Below are positions 1 through 8,808 of a stretch of 25,622 nt of DNA, in pieces. Source of the stretch: Chloroflexota bacterium (GTDB lineage: Bacteria > Chloroflexota > Anaerolineae > Promineifilales > Promineifilaceae); the NCBI GenBank assembly GCA_020353135.1, contig CP070688.1, positions 2,934,588 to 2,960,209 of the forward strand. The letters run 5' to 3'. The position numbers and the translations under genes are program-made. The notes under the pieces are model-generated. The model saw only the letters and a list, made by a program, of their open reading frames with translations. It was not told where the DNA came from and did not search any database. Positions within the stretch are counted from its first letter, which is position 1; each line of letters opens with the position of its first letter.

Positions 1-1
1 G

Positions 2-709
2 ATATTGGTCTGGCAGCACGATCCGCTCCAGCCGCCGCGCGGCCATACCCCGGCCCGGGGCGTCTTCAACCTGGAGCGCAATTGGCGCCATTTATCAGCC
101 CACATGTTCGGCTGGTTGCCCTTCTTCACGCTGGCTTTTGCCTGGATCGTTTTCGCAGGCGGCCGGGCCAGGCGATCCGACTGGTTGTTCCTGTCCACGG
201 CCGTCGCCCTGATGGTCATCCATATCTTCTATTGGGCGGATGGCGTCGCCTACGGGCCGCGCTACCTCTATGCGGCGCTGCCCTCTCTTCTGCTCCTGGT
301 GGCCCGCGGGATCCAGGTGACTGGCGATTGGATCGGCGGCCGGGCCGGCCGGTGGGCCGTCGGATTGATCGTGGCCGCTTTCATCGCGGGCGGTTTATTA
401 GTCTACTTGCCCAACGTATTGCCTGACCTCACCGATTACAACTTCGTAGGCAGGACGGACCTGGCCGCCGTCGAGGCCGCCATCGACGAGCAGGCGCTGG
501 TCTTCGTCGGCCAGAGCAACGGCGACTGGTAGGAATATGGCAACTACTTCATCGGCAACACGCCCTGGCTGGACGGCCGGATCATTTATGCCCGGGATCA
601 GGGTCACGCCAGCAATGCCCGGCTCCAGGCCCACTATCCAGATCGAGCGCCCTATTTGCTGCAGGACGGGCGGCTGCTGGCGATCGAGCCAGCCGCTTCT
701 ACGGACTGA
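2..709 (+). pseudogene. GT39/ArnT-like membrane glycosyltransferase, 3' part, interrupted by in-frame TAG
   Basis: The frame is open from the left edge of the window, so the 5' end is missing. The visible protein has hydrophobic segments (around FGWLPFFTLAFAWIVFAG, FLSTAVALMVIHIFYW and AVGLIVAAFIAGGLLVYL) with a YGPRYLYAALPSLL stretch, typical of the last membrane helices of GT39/PMT-like lipid-linked sugar transferases. A TAG stands at 530-532 in the frame. The same frame then continues for 58 codons to TGA at 707-709 with clearly protein-like sequence (GNTPWLDGRIIYARD, then NARLQAHYPDRAPYL), the usual C-terminal soluble tail of these proteins. The break is therefore a single nonsense change (for example TGG or CAG to TAG), a base-call error, or less likely readthrough. 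The family call is by resemblance; the exact substrate cannot be told. Confidence 0.7.
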
Positions 710-802
710 CCCGATCCTAGCCGTCCCTCCTTACTCACAATCCATCTCGTCGTCGCAGCAGCGCCGCTCCCTCAAGAGTGCCTGGCTCCAGAGAGATCGC
801 TC

Positions 803-1969
803 TTATTTGGCGCTCCGGCCGAGCAGAGTCGCCAGCGCCCTTATCAGGGCATCAACATCCGCCGGCACATTGTAGCCTTGGATTGACAGGCGTATGAGCT
901 GGCGATCTGCCCACTTGAGACATGGGATCTGGATCCGGTATTCGCCCAGCAGCCGTCGTTTGAGCTCCGGTAGATCGGCTTCAGGTGGCAGGGTGGCGAC
1001 GGCCATCTGCTGGTAGAAGCCGGCGTCGTCGGGATAAAGCGCCTCCAATCCGGTCACTTCCCGGATCCGGGCCAGCGCCTCTTTGAGCAGCGCCTGGCAC
1101 TCATCGCGCACAGTTCGCCAATCGTTGTCGGCCTGGAATTGGATGGCGTCTGGTACGGCCAGGTAAGCGGCCGGATCGCTGGTACCCAGCCACTGCAGGT
1201 AGTCCAGGTAGTCGCTGCCGAAGGTGAAAGTCCGTTGCGGCTCCCAGCCCCAACCGACGACCAGGGGCTCGATCAATGCCTGACGTTCCGGCCGGGTAAA
1301 TATGAAGCCCGATCCCTTGGGCGCGCATAGCCACTTGTGGCAGTTGCCGACGTAGAAGTCGGCGCCGATCTCGTTCAGGTCCAGCGGAATCTGCCCGGGC
1401 GCATGAGCCCCGTCGACCAGTGTCAAGATGCCCGCCTGCCGCGCGCGACCGCAGATTCGCTCGACCGGCAGCCGCAGCGCGGTGGTCGAAGTGATGTGGC
1501 TAATGAAGATGAGCCTGGTCCTCTCGGTGACCCCGGCCCAGAATTCCTCGACGATCTCCTCGGCCGTGCGGACAGGCAACGAGATAGGTTGTCGAAGGTA
1601 GTTAAAGCCGCGCTTCTGGCTCAAGAACCGCCAGGCCCGATCGCAGGCCCCATACTCATGATCCGTCGTCAGTACCTCGTCACCCGGTCCCAAAGTCAAC
1701 GACCGGCCGACCACGTTGACGCCAAAGGTAGCGTTTGGGATATAGACCACGTCCTCGGCCGCGACCTTGAGAAAGTCGGCCAGCGGCTGCCGGGCGGCCT
1801 CGAATAGCTCCGGCATCTGGTCGTCGAGAAACTGCACCGGCGCCCATTCGACCCGCCGCTGCCAGTCCTGGTAACTCTCAAACACAGGTCGAGGCGTGGC
1901 TCCAAAAGAACCATGATTGAGAAACACTACCTCTGGATCAAGCAAGAATTGTCTCTTCAGGTCTCTCAT
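803..1969 (-). CDS. Aminotransferase class V, isopenicillin N epimerase-like (PLP-dependent)
   Basis: This is a 388-aa fold-type-I PLP enzyme of the class V group that includes isopenicillin N epimerase (CefD)-like and cysteine desulfurase-like proteins. The N-terminal FLNHGSFGATPR motif is diagnostic of the CefD-like subgroup. The cofactor site is visible: VDGAHAPGQ around residues 185-193 (Asp186 would contact the pyridine nitrogen, with His189 nearby) and GNCHKWLCAPKG, where Lys212 should form the Schiff base. Length is normal and the ATG at 1967-1969 gives the conserved N-terminus, although no strong ribosome binding site is seen. It converges on the broken glycosyltransferase gene and has its own 90-nt leader after the MFS gene. 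The substrate is unknown; beta-lactam synthesis is not implied, because most relatives are uncharacterised amino-acid lyases, desulfurases or epimerases. Confidence 0.9.
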   Translation of the reverse strand: MRDLKRQFLLDPEVVFLNHGSFGATPRPVFESYQDWQRRVEWAPVQFLDDQMPELFEAARQPLADFLKVAAEDVVYIPNATFGVNVVGRSLTLGPGDEVLTTDHEYGACDRAWRFLSQKRGFNYLRQPISLPVRTAEEIVEEFWAGVTERTRLIFISHITSTTALRLPVERICGRARQAGILTLVDGAHAPGQIPLDLNEIGADFYVGNCHKWLCAPKGSGFIFTRPERQALIEPLVVGWGWEPQRTFTFGSDYLDYLQWLGTSDPAAYLAVPDAIQFQADNDWRTVRDECQALLKEALARIREVTGLEALYPDDAGFYQQMAVATLPPEADLPELKRRLLGEYRIQIPCLKWADRQLIRLSIQGYNVPADVDALIRALATLLGRSAK

Positions 1970-2060
1970 GCAAGCGCGCTCTTCTTCTTCCTTCGTGAAC
2001 GCTGCAAGTCGATGCCGATATTGTAGGTGAAGCAGCCCCAGCGTCTACTGACTACTATGA

Positions 2061-3452
2061 CTAGCTTGTCTGCGCTATCTGCCCTTTTCTTCGATTATCG
2101 GCCGCACCTAGCTTACCCCCTTTGTGTCCCAAAGGTTCTGACGACGGAGACTCTGTTCTGATGTAGCCAATTCCGGGAGCGGGGCTACCTTTGCCATTGA
2201 CCGCGCCTGCTTGCCGCACTTTCACGGGCTTTCGGTCCGATGCGATAATGGCCCAAACCGGGCTGGAAAGCCCTCTTTCTAACCTGCGCTGTTTGAGGGC
2301 CCTCTCGAACACAAACATCGCGCCTAAAAGCAAGATGATTCCTAACACATTGAAGGTCATGCCGAAATCGAGTTGCCTGATGAGTAAGCCTGCCAGTAGC
2401 GGCCCTAGCACTTTACCTGCATTTCGCAGCGCGCCGATCATGCCCATACCCGCGCCCAGATTACGGCCGTCGATCTGGGCTGACACGAGCGCAGTCGTGG
2501 ACGGGAAAATGACAGCCTGGGACAAACCCATGCAACCGGCCAGCGCGAGCAAAGTGAGGCTGGTCTTTGTCCAAGGGAGCAGGGGCAAGGTCATACCTAA
2601 CAGCAACATCCCCAGACAGATAGCCCACAAGTAACCCAGGCGATCTCCGAAGCGGCCGCCAAGCGGCTTCAAGATCATATACAGCGCTTCTTGCAGGGCA
2701 AAAAAGAGGCCGACGACGGCTACGTTGATGCCGATTGACAAAGCATACAGGGGCATAAACGCCTTTGTCGCGTACAAGGCGATAAAGGCCATCGCCTCTA
2801 GCCCACCCGACAGCCAAACAGCCGGCGTCCGGCTAGAGGCACGAACCGCATTTTGTACTTGGGATCTAAGCGAGGAGCGTTTGCCATTGGAATCCCGCGA
2901 GGGTCTAGACTCGGGTAAGGCAAGAATGGGTAGGAAAACGGCCGCACTCAATAGTCCGATAACCGTGAAAACGGCCGCGGGCTGCATCCTTAGCAGCATA
3001 AATCCGGCCAGCGCCGGGCCGACGATGTAGCCGGCGCTACGGGCCATGCCAAACCAACCCAGCCGCTCAGCCTTCGATCCCGGCGACTGCTCTGTCACAT
3101 AGGCCAGCGTCACCGGCCCGTAGATAGCCGTAGCCGTACCATGGATAATCCGCACCAAGAACAGCTGTGTTGGCGTATGAACGAGCCAATAAGTGAAGGG
3201 CATCAGGGCAAAAAAGGCCGTTCCTACCAAGAGCCACAATCGCCGGCCCCATCGGTCTGAAAGAATGCCAATAAAGGGCTTGAGGATCATGCCAGTAAGC
3301 GTGGAAACGGAGACGATGATTCCCAAGAAAGCGTCGCTGGCTCCCAGGCTGGCAGCAAAAATGGGCAAGAGGGGTGTCTTGCCCATCTGGTAAGCAAGAC
3401 GGGCGACTAGATCGGCTATAGTAATGTTAAGGAAGCTTCGGTCTCGTATCAC
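2061..3452 (-). CDS. Major facilitator superfamily transporter (DHA1-like)
   Basis: This 463-aa polytopic membrane protein has about twelve hydrophobic segments and the MFS motif A between helices 2 and 3 (GILSDRWGRR, residues 62-71). The sequence GMIGALRNAGKVLGPLLAG in the second half fits the drug/H+ antiporter style of MFS. It starts with GTG at 3450-3452, which overlaps the TGA stop of the upstream Asp-box gene (GTGA, 4 nt), so it is probably translated by coupling and expressed as its second cistron. The last 79 residues (from about 385) are an unusually long polar, Gly/Pro/Lys-rich tail after the final helix, encoded at 2061-2300; most MFS proteins end soon after helix 12. Codon use and GC content look lower than in the flanking genes. 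The substrate is unknown. Confidence 0.88.
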   Translation of the reverse strand: MIRDRSFLNITIADLVARLAYQMGKTPLLPIFAASLGASDAFLGIIVSVSTLTGMILKPFIGILSDRWGRRLWLLVGTAFFALMPFTYWLVHTPTQLFLVRIIHGTATAIYGPVTLAYVTEQSPGSKAERLGWFGMARSAGYIVGPALAGFMLLRMQPAAVFTVIGLLSAAVFLPILALPESRPSRDSNGKRSSLRSQVQNAVRASSRTPAVWLSGGLEAMAFIALYATKAFMPLYALSIGINVAVVGLFFALQEALYMILKPLGGRFGDRLGYLWAICLGMLLLGMTLPLLPWTKTSLTLLALAGCMGLSQAVIFPSTTALVSAQIDGRNLGAGMGMIGALRNAGKVLGPLLAGLLIRQLDFGMTFNVLGIILLLGAMFVFERALKQRRLERGLSSPVWAIIASDRKPVKVRQAGAVNGKGSPAPGIGYIRTESPSSEPLGHKGGKLGAADNRRKGQIAQTS

Positions 3453-6400
3453 GATGGCCAGATGACAATCGCAGGAACGTCAGCTTGCTGCGCCAGGCGG
3501 TTGAATGCCACCACGTCATGGTCTAAAACGGTTTGAAATTGAGTCAGCAACTCGTCGATCCGTGACGACAGGTGATCGAACACTTCGAACGTCTGCCGGG
3601 TAGGCGCCGTGTCGGCGCTAGACATGACGTTGGGTAGTTCGGACAGTCTATTCACTGGCATCGCTTCAAGACTCATGAAGTCACTGTCTGTTAGCGCTTT
3701 GGTCTGGACAAGCTGCTCTTCAATCGTCGTTAGCGCCGCTATCAGCGCTTCGGCCGCCTCTCTGGCCTGGATCAATTCGTCCCTGTCTGCCAGGCGCTTC
3801 AGCCAGCCATCCGCCTGTTCCCGGACATCGCGCAGCTGGTTAATCGCCTCGTTCGCCTGTGATAACTTGTCTCTAATCTGAAGAAGCAGCTCAAACTTCG
3901 CGTCGAGGTCGGCTTGTGAAGCCGTTACTCGAGGGTCCTTGAGCAATTTGAAGTCGGCCACCCACGAATCCTCGCCATGCGACAGTTGCACCTGGTATTT
4001 TCCCGGTGAGGCCATAGGCCCATCCACCGGAACGGACTTATCATCTTTGATTCGAGTCGCATCCGGATAGTGCATGTTCCAAACAAAACGATTCATACCA
4101 GCTTCGGCCGGTATGATCGGTTCTTTTGGTGTGTCGCCATCTTCGTCATCGGTTACCGGCTTTTGACTTGAGAATGTTCGAATCGCATCGCCGCTGGCGT
4201 CCTGCAGCGTTAGGGTCACCTCCCCGGCCGGCTTCTCCTTGAAGTAGTAGTTGATGACCACGCCCTCGGGCGGATCCTCTCCCGCATCGAGGAAGTCATA
4301 AAGCCGTTCGCCAGCCTCCGACTTACGGACATAATAGGTTGCATTCACCCCCAAGGTGACGTGATACTGTTTGCTGTCTTCAGGCGCCTCAAAAAGCCGG
4401 GCAAAGATGGGGATCGGCAGCCGGTGTGTGTCCCTAGGTTTCAGAAGCGCGGCCCCGCCGACGGGCTGGAGATTCACCAGCTGATGCAGCGCCGTCAGGT
4501 CGTCGAGAATCCAGAAGGAGCGGCCGTGTGTGGCGGCGACTAGATCATTTTCTTTCACGACCAGATCATAAATCGGCACAACTGGTAGGTTGCCCGACAA
4601 CACCTGCCAGGTGGCGCCATCATCAAACGAGACGTAAACGGCAGTCTCCGTACCGGCATATAGTAGTCCTCGCTGGGCCGGATCTTCCCGTATGACTCGA
4701 GTAAAGTCGTCGTCGGGAATGCCGCTGACTATTTTTTCCCAGGAACGGCCGTAATCGTTTGTCTTATAAAGGAAGGGGCGGGGATCGTCGAGCTTATAGC
4801 GCGTCGCCGCTAGATAAGCGCTAGCCGGGTCGTGAGGCGAAGGTTCGATCATGCTAATCAGCGTCCACTCCGGCAGCTGTTCAGGCGTGATGGCCTCCCA
4901 CGTTTCACCACCGTTCTGAGAGATATGAACCAGACCATCGTCAGAGCCGGCCCAAAAGACGCCGGCTTCGTGCGGCGATTCAGAGAAAGCATAGACCGTG
5001 GCGTAGTTCTCTGCGCCCGTGGTATCTTTTGTAATCGGGCCACCGGAAGCCACTAATTTGTCTGGGTCGGCGCGCGTCAAATCAGGACTAATGGCTTCCC
5101 AACTGCGACCTTCATTCGTCGAGCGAAAGACTATATTACCGGTAGCATAAAGAATATTGGGATCGTGGGGCGAGAAAAGAATCGGGTACGTCCATTGAAA
5201 GCGATACTTCCATTCAGCTGCCCCCCAACCGTCCATGCTTTCCGGCCATACCGTCACCAGGCTGGTTTGCTTGGTACGATGATCGTACTTCTGCAGTGGA
5301 CCACCGCCGCCCGGCGAGCTGCCGATTGCCCCAACGAAGACGATATCCGGATTCTCAGGGTTGACGGCGATATGGCCGCTTTCACCTGTACCGGCGGGAT
5401 AGCAGTGTGCCCAGGTAATGGCGCCTTCCCCTGTCCGGCTGGGTACGCTGATGCTGGAATTGTCCTGCTGGGTGCCGTACACCCGGTAGGGGAACTGGCT
5501 GTCCACGGCGACATGATAAAACTGAGACGTCAATTGATTGTAAATCGAAGACCATGACGCACCACCGTTTAAGGAAACGCAAGCACCGCCATCATTGCCC
5601 TCAATCATAGTTTGCGGATTATCCGGATTGATCCACAAATCGTGATTGTCCCCGTGTGGCGTACTGATTTCAGAGAAGTTCTTTCCGCCGTCGGTAGACT
5701 TCCACATCCGTAGATTCAACACGTAAACTGTATCGGCGTCCTGAGGATCGCCGTACACGTGACAGTAATACCAGGGCCTGACACGCAATTCCCGTTTATC
5801 GGTCAGCATTTGCCAGCTTTCCCCACCATCGTCAGAGCGGTAAAGGCCAGCCTCCTCGGCTTCCACAAGCGCCCAGACGCGCCCCGTTTTGGCGGGAGAA
5901 AGGGCGACCCCGATTTTGCCTTTGATCCCCTTCGGGAAGCCTTTGTTGTCGCTTAACTTCTGCCAGGTATCGCCGCCGTCCGTCGATTTGTAGAGACCGC
6001 TGTCTGGTCCGCCACTGGAGAGGGTCCAGAAGTGGCGATAGGTCTCGTAGATGGACGCGTATAGGATGCGAGGGTTGTTGGAATCCATGGCCAGATCAAC
6101 TGCGCCGGCCTTGTCGCTAACATGTAACACTTTCTCCCAGTTCTGCCCGCCGTCTTGAGAGCGAAAGACACCGCGCTCTTCGTTAGGTCCAAATGCATGG
6201 CCCAAGGCAGCCACATAGACGAGGTCAGGATTCTGTGGGTGAATACGAATCTTGGCAATGTGGCGCGTGTCGGTCAGCCCGACATTGCGCCAGCTATCCC
6301 CTCCATCGGTGGATTTGTACACGCCATCTCCATGAGAAACGTCAATACGGATCGTGTGTTCGCCGGTGCCGACATAGATAACGTTGGCATCTGAGGGGGC

Positions 6401-6622
6401 AACGGCGATGGCCCCGATGGCGGCCGTTTTGAAGTAGCCGTCGGAGATATTTCGCCAATACTGGCCGGCATCATCGCTTTTCCACACGCCACCGGCACAG
6501 GCACCAAAGTAGAAGACGGCCGGATTCGCCGGGTGTCCGGAGACGGCGACGACGCGCCCGCCCCGAGGAGGGCCAATGCAGCGCCAACGAACAGTGCTTA
6601 ACAAACTGGGATCAAGAGACAT
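3449..6622 (-). CDS. Large Asp-box/BNR (sortilin-N, YVTN-like) beta-propeller protein
   Basis: This 1057-aa protein is built mainly of beta-propeller blades carrying Asp-boxes (S-x-D-x-G-x-x-W). I can point to at least eleven: SDDAGQYW, STDGGDSW, SQDGGQNW, STDGGDTW, SDDGGESW, STDGGKNF, SLNGGASW, STNEGRSW, SQNGGETW, TNDYGRSW and SFDDGATW. The family is usually annotated glycosyl hydrolase/sialidase-like or VPS10/sortilin-N, but catalysis is rarely shown. After the propellers (to about residue 720) come a beta-rich region and, at about 905-985, a charged helical segment that is probably coiled coil. There is no signal peptide: the protein opens MSLDPSLLSTVRWRCIGPP, so it appears cytoplasmic. 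The ATG at 6620-6622 has a good AAGGA seven bases upstream. It overlaps the downstream MFS gene by 4 nt. GC content is lower than in the surroundings. Confidence 0.85.
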   Translation of the reverse strand: MSLDPSLLSTVRWRCIGPPRGGRVVAVSGHPANPAVFYFGACAGGVWKSDDAGQYWRNISDGYFKTAAIGAIAVAPSDANVIYVGTGEHTIRIDVSHGDGVYKSTDGGDSWRNVGLTDTRHIAKIRIHPQNPDLVYVAALGHAFGPNEERGVFRSQDGGQNWEKVLHVSDKAGAVDLAMDSNNPRILYASIYETYRHFWTLSSGGPDSGLYKSTDGGDTWQKLSDNKGFPKGIKGKIGVALSPAKTGRVWALVEAEEAGLYRSDDGGESWQMLTDKRELRVRPWYYCHVYGDPQDADTVYVLNLRMWKSTDGGKNFSEISTPHGDNHDLWINPDNPQTMIEGNDGGACVSLNGGASWSSIYNQLTSQFYHVAVDSQFPYRVYGTQQDNSSISVPSRTGEGAITWAHCYPAGTGESGHIAVNPENPDIVFVGAIGSSPGGGGPLQKYDHRTKQTSLVTVWPESMDGWGAAEWKYRFQWTYPILFSPHDPNILYATGNIVFRSTNEGRSWEAISPDLTRADPDKLVASGGPITKDTTGAENYATVYAFSESPHEAGVFWAGSDDGLVHISQNGGETWEAITPEQLPEWTLISMIEPSPHDPASAYLAATRYKLDDPRPFLYKTNDYGRSWEKIVSGIPDDDFTRVIREDPAQRGLLYAGTETAVYVSFDDGATWQVLSGNLPVVPIYDLVVKENDLVAATHGRSFWILDDLTALHQLVNLQPVGGAALLKPRDTHRLPIPIFARLFEAPEDSKQYHVTLGVNATYYVRKSEAGERLYDFLDAGEDPPEGVVINYYFKEKPAGEVTLTLQDASGDAIRTFSSQKPVTDDEDGDTPKEPIIPAEAGMNRFVWNMHYPDATRIKDDKSVPVDGPMASPGKYQVQLSHGEDSWVADFKLLKDPRVTASQADLDAKFELLLQIRDKLSQANEAINQLRDVREQADGWLKRLADRDELIQAREAAEALIAALTTIEEQLVQTKALTDSDFMSLEAMPVNRLSELPNVMSSADTAPTRQTFEVFDHLSSRIDELLTQFQTVLDHDVVAFNRLAQQADVPAIVIWPS

Positions 6623-7114
6623 GAGTTATTCCTTCAAGTAGATATGGCAGAAAGTCGGAAACACCTGGCTGACTAACATATCTCAAATTACCAAATCATG
6701 CATTCTTGCAAAGGCACAGACAAGATGGTCCTCGACCGCAAACCGTGATTGGCGAATAGCGAACCGACGCATGGCAACTCTCCAGGTAATTCGAAGCGTA
6801 GGCCAGGAAGGGGCGACCGGCGAGGTGCGTTTTGTACGATCTTGTTGGCGGCGTTTTTGCCAAAAAAAGGGGAAGGCCCGGCAGAGCCGGGCCTTTGAAA
6901 AATAGTGGGAAGAGGATATAGGGAATAGACTCGTATCTACTCAGCATTATCGATCATTACCTCGAGTATGTAAATGGGACCTATGGCCTATTTTTCCCTA
7001 ACTTGAGCCTGTCTAACGTTCGAGGGGTCCATATGGCGGGCGCCAATCTGCTCCCGGCCGGGCGCCGGCTTGAGCCAACTCCGATGACCCACCCTACCGG
7101 CCGATCGCGATTGA
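6623..7114. other. Intergenic region between thiamine-enzyme and Asp-box genes
   Basis: This is 492 bases without a convincing gene. It lies downstream of the thiamine-diphosphate enzyme and upstream of the Asp-box protein, both on the minus strand. It holds one strong stem-loop (listed separately) and the AAGGA ribosome binding site of the Asp-box gene near its left end. The promoter of the Asp-box/MFS pair should lie between about 6640 and 6860, but I could not find a convincing -35/-10 pair. An 83-codon minus-strand frame across the stem-loop is not credible as a gene. Confidence 0.6.
6862..6895 (-). terminator. Rho-independent-like terminator
   Basis: A perfect 10-bp inverted repeat, AAGGCCCGGC (6873-6882) and GCCGGGCCTT (6886-6895), encloses a 3-base AGA loop. 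Read on the minus strand, the stem is followed by CCCC and a run of seven T (complement of 6862-6868). It lies about 220 bases after the stop of the thiamine-diphosphate enzyme gene and would separate that transcript from the Asp-box/MFS pair. The CCCC gap between stem and T-run makes it slightly atypical. Confidence 0.7.
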
Positions 7115-8749
7115 TCAGACGATATACGGTGAGCTAGCCCCGGTCTTGGTCATTCCTTCCTGGTCCAACGTCACGTTGATGCACGCCGGCCGGCCGCTGG
7201 CAAAGGCGCGCTCCAGGGCGGCGACGATTTGATCCGGCCGCTCTACGTGTTCGCCAAAACCGCCCAGGGCTTCGACTACCTTGTCATAGCGGGTTGGGGC
7301 CAGGGAAGTGGCCACCGCTCGCTCGGCGCCGACCATCGACTTCTGCGGGCCGCGGATCTGGCCCCAGCCGGCGTCGTTGCCGACGATGCTGACGATGGGG
7401 TAGCCAAAGCGGACGGCGGTATCGAATTCAAAGCCATTCAGGCCGAAGGAGCCGTCGCCGCTGACGATCAACACCTTCTTCTCCGGATGCAGATGTTGGG
7501 CAGCGATGGCGAAGGGCGCGCCCACGCCCAGGCAGCCTAGCGGGCCAGGATCCAACCACTGCCCCGGCCGGGTCAACTCGACGACCTTGGCGCAGGCACT
7601 GACGATATCGCCACCATCGCCGATTACGATCAGTTCCTCATTCAGGAAGTCGTTGACCGCCGCTGCGAAGCGGAAGTGATTGACGGGCACGTCGTCCAGG
7701 GCCTGCCAATCGGCCAGTTGGCTCGTCTTCGGCTCTTCCAACGCCCGAACCTGGGCCAGCCAGGCATCATAGCGGATGCCCTGAAGACCCTCGGCCAGGG
7801 CTTCAAGCACCAATCTGGCGTCGGCCAGCAGGGCCACATCGGCCGGCCGGTTATGGTTCAGCTCCTGGGCATCATTTTCCACCTGGATCAACTTAGCCTC
7901 GGGGTTCCAGTCCTTCTTGCCGTACTTCAAACGGAAGTCCAACGGCGTGCCGATGAGCAGCACCACGTCGGCCTGCTTCAAGGCCGCCGAGCGGGAGGCT
8001 TTGAAGCAGTGGGGATGGTTCATGGGCAGCGTGCCCCGGCCGGCGCCGTTGGTGAAGACCGGGATACCCGTTTGATCGGTCAACGCCCGCAGCGCGTCGT
8101 GCCCCTCGTCCCAATAAACTTGCGTGCCGGCGATGATCAGCGGCTTTTCGGCCGCTCGCAGAAATTCGAAAATACGCCGCAGGTTGGCCACGTCGGGCAT
8201 CAGCGCTTCTCGCTCAAAACGGGCCCCAACCTCTGGGGCGTCGACCACGTTGAACAAAATATCGAACGGAAGTTCGACGAAAACCGGCCCCGGCCGACCG
8301 TTCAAAGCCAGGCGAAAGGCCTCGGCCAGGCGCTCGGGAACGGCCTCCGTCTGCTCGACGGTGAAACTGGCCTTGGTGATCGTCTCGAACAGGGGCGTCT
8401 GGGGGATCTCCTGCAAGGCGCCCATGCCCTTGGTCTTCAGCGGCGCCGCCCCACCCAGCAATACCAGTGGACTGCGGGCCTGGTAGGCGTTGGCCACGCC
8501 AGTCAGGGCGTCGGTGACTCCCGGCCCGGCCGTCACCAAGGCGACGCCGACATTTCGAGTCAGCCGGGCATGGGCATCGGCCGCGTGGGCGGCCGCTTGC
8601 TCGTGGCGAAAGTCGACGATGTCGATATCGTGGTTCAAGCAGCCATCATAGACGGGCGCAATGTGCCCGCCGCACAAGGTATAAATAGTCGAAATGCCTT
8701 GGGCCGCTAAGGCTCGGGCCACCAACTCACCACCGTGGGCTACATTCAT
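7115..8749 (-). CDS. Thiamine-diphosphate enzyme, ILVBL/2-hydroxyacyl-CoA lyase-like (acetolactate synthase family)
   Basis: This 544-aa protein has the three-domain layout of the acetolactate synthase/pyruvate oxidase family. The N-terminal Pyr domain carries the catalytic glutamate in DFRHEQAAAHAADA (Glu50), followed by VTAGPGVTDALTGVANA. The C-terminal PP domain has the ThDP/Mg motif, GDG at 431-433 through GND at 457-459. The opening TLCGGHIAPVYDG resembles ILVBL/HACL-type proteins (TL-x-GGHISP) more than biosynthetic IlvB, and no IlvN regulatory subunit is adjacent, so a lyase or oxidoreductase role on 2-hydroxyacyl or 2-keto substrates is more likely than branched-chain synthesis. The ATG at 8747-8749 is well supported by GGAGG eight bases upstream. 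The 5' side carries an array of 18-bp repeats. A terminator-like stem lies at 6862-6895. Substrate assignment is inference. Confidence 0.88.
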   Translation of the reverse strand: MNVAHGGELVARALAAQGISTIYTLCGGHIAPVYDGCLNHDIDIVDFRHEQAAAHAADAHARLTRNVGVALVTAGPGVTDALTGVANAYQARSPLVLLGGAAPLKTKGMGALQEIPQTPLFETITKASFTVEQTEAVPERLAEAFRLALNGRPGPVFVELPFDILFNVVDAPEVGARFEREALMPDVANLRRIFEFLRAAEKPLIIAGTQVYWDEGHDALRALTDQTGIPVFTNGAGRGTLPMNHPHCFKASRSAALKQADVVLLIGTPLDFRLKYGKKDWNPEAKLIQVENDAQELNHNRPADVALLADARLVLEALAEGLQGIRYDAWLAQVRALEEPKTSQLADWQALDDVPVNHFRFAAAVNDFLNEELIVIGDGGDIVSACAKVVELTRPGQWLDPGPLGCLGVGAPFAIAAQHLHPEKKVLIVSGDGSFGLNGFEFDTAVRFGYPIVSIVGNDAGWGQIRGPQKSMVGAERAVATSLAPTRYDKVVEALGGFGEHVERPDQIVAALERAFASGRPACINVTLDQEGMTKTGASSPYIV

Positions 8750-8808
8750 GGTCTATACCTCCATCCACCTTCTGGCCTTCCTGTCTCTGCCAACGATTGA
8801 TTCGGTAA

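Noticed and set aside
530..532. Pyrrolysine as the meaning of the in-frame TAG.
   Set aside because: The host is not indicated to have the Pyl system, the protein is not a methylamine methyltransferase, and a single-base nonsense change explains it.
6696..6947. 83-codon minus-strand open frame in the gap before the Asp-box gene.
   Set aside because: It runs through the terminator stem-loop, has no ribosome site and no protein-like pattern.
7676..8710. 344-codon plus-strand open frame opposite the thiamine enzyme.
   Set aside because: It is an antisense shadow of a well-supported gene in GC-rich DNA; its translation has no recognisable domain.
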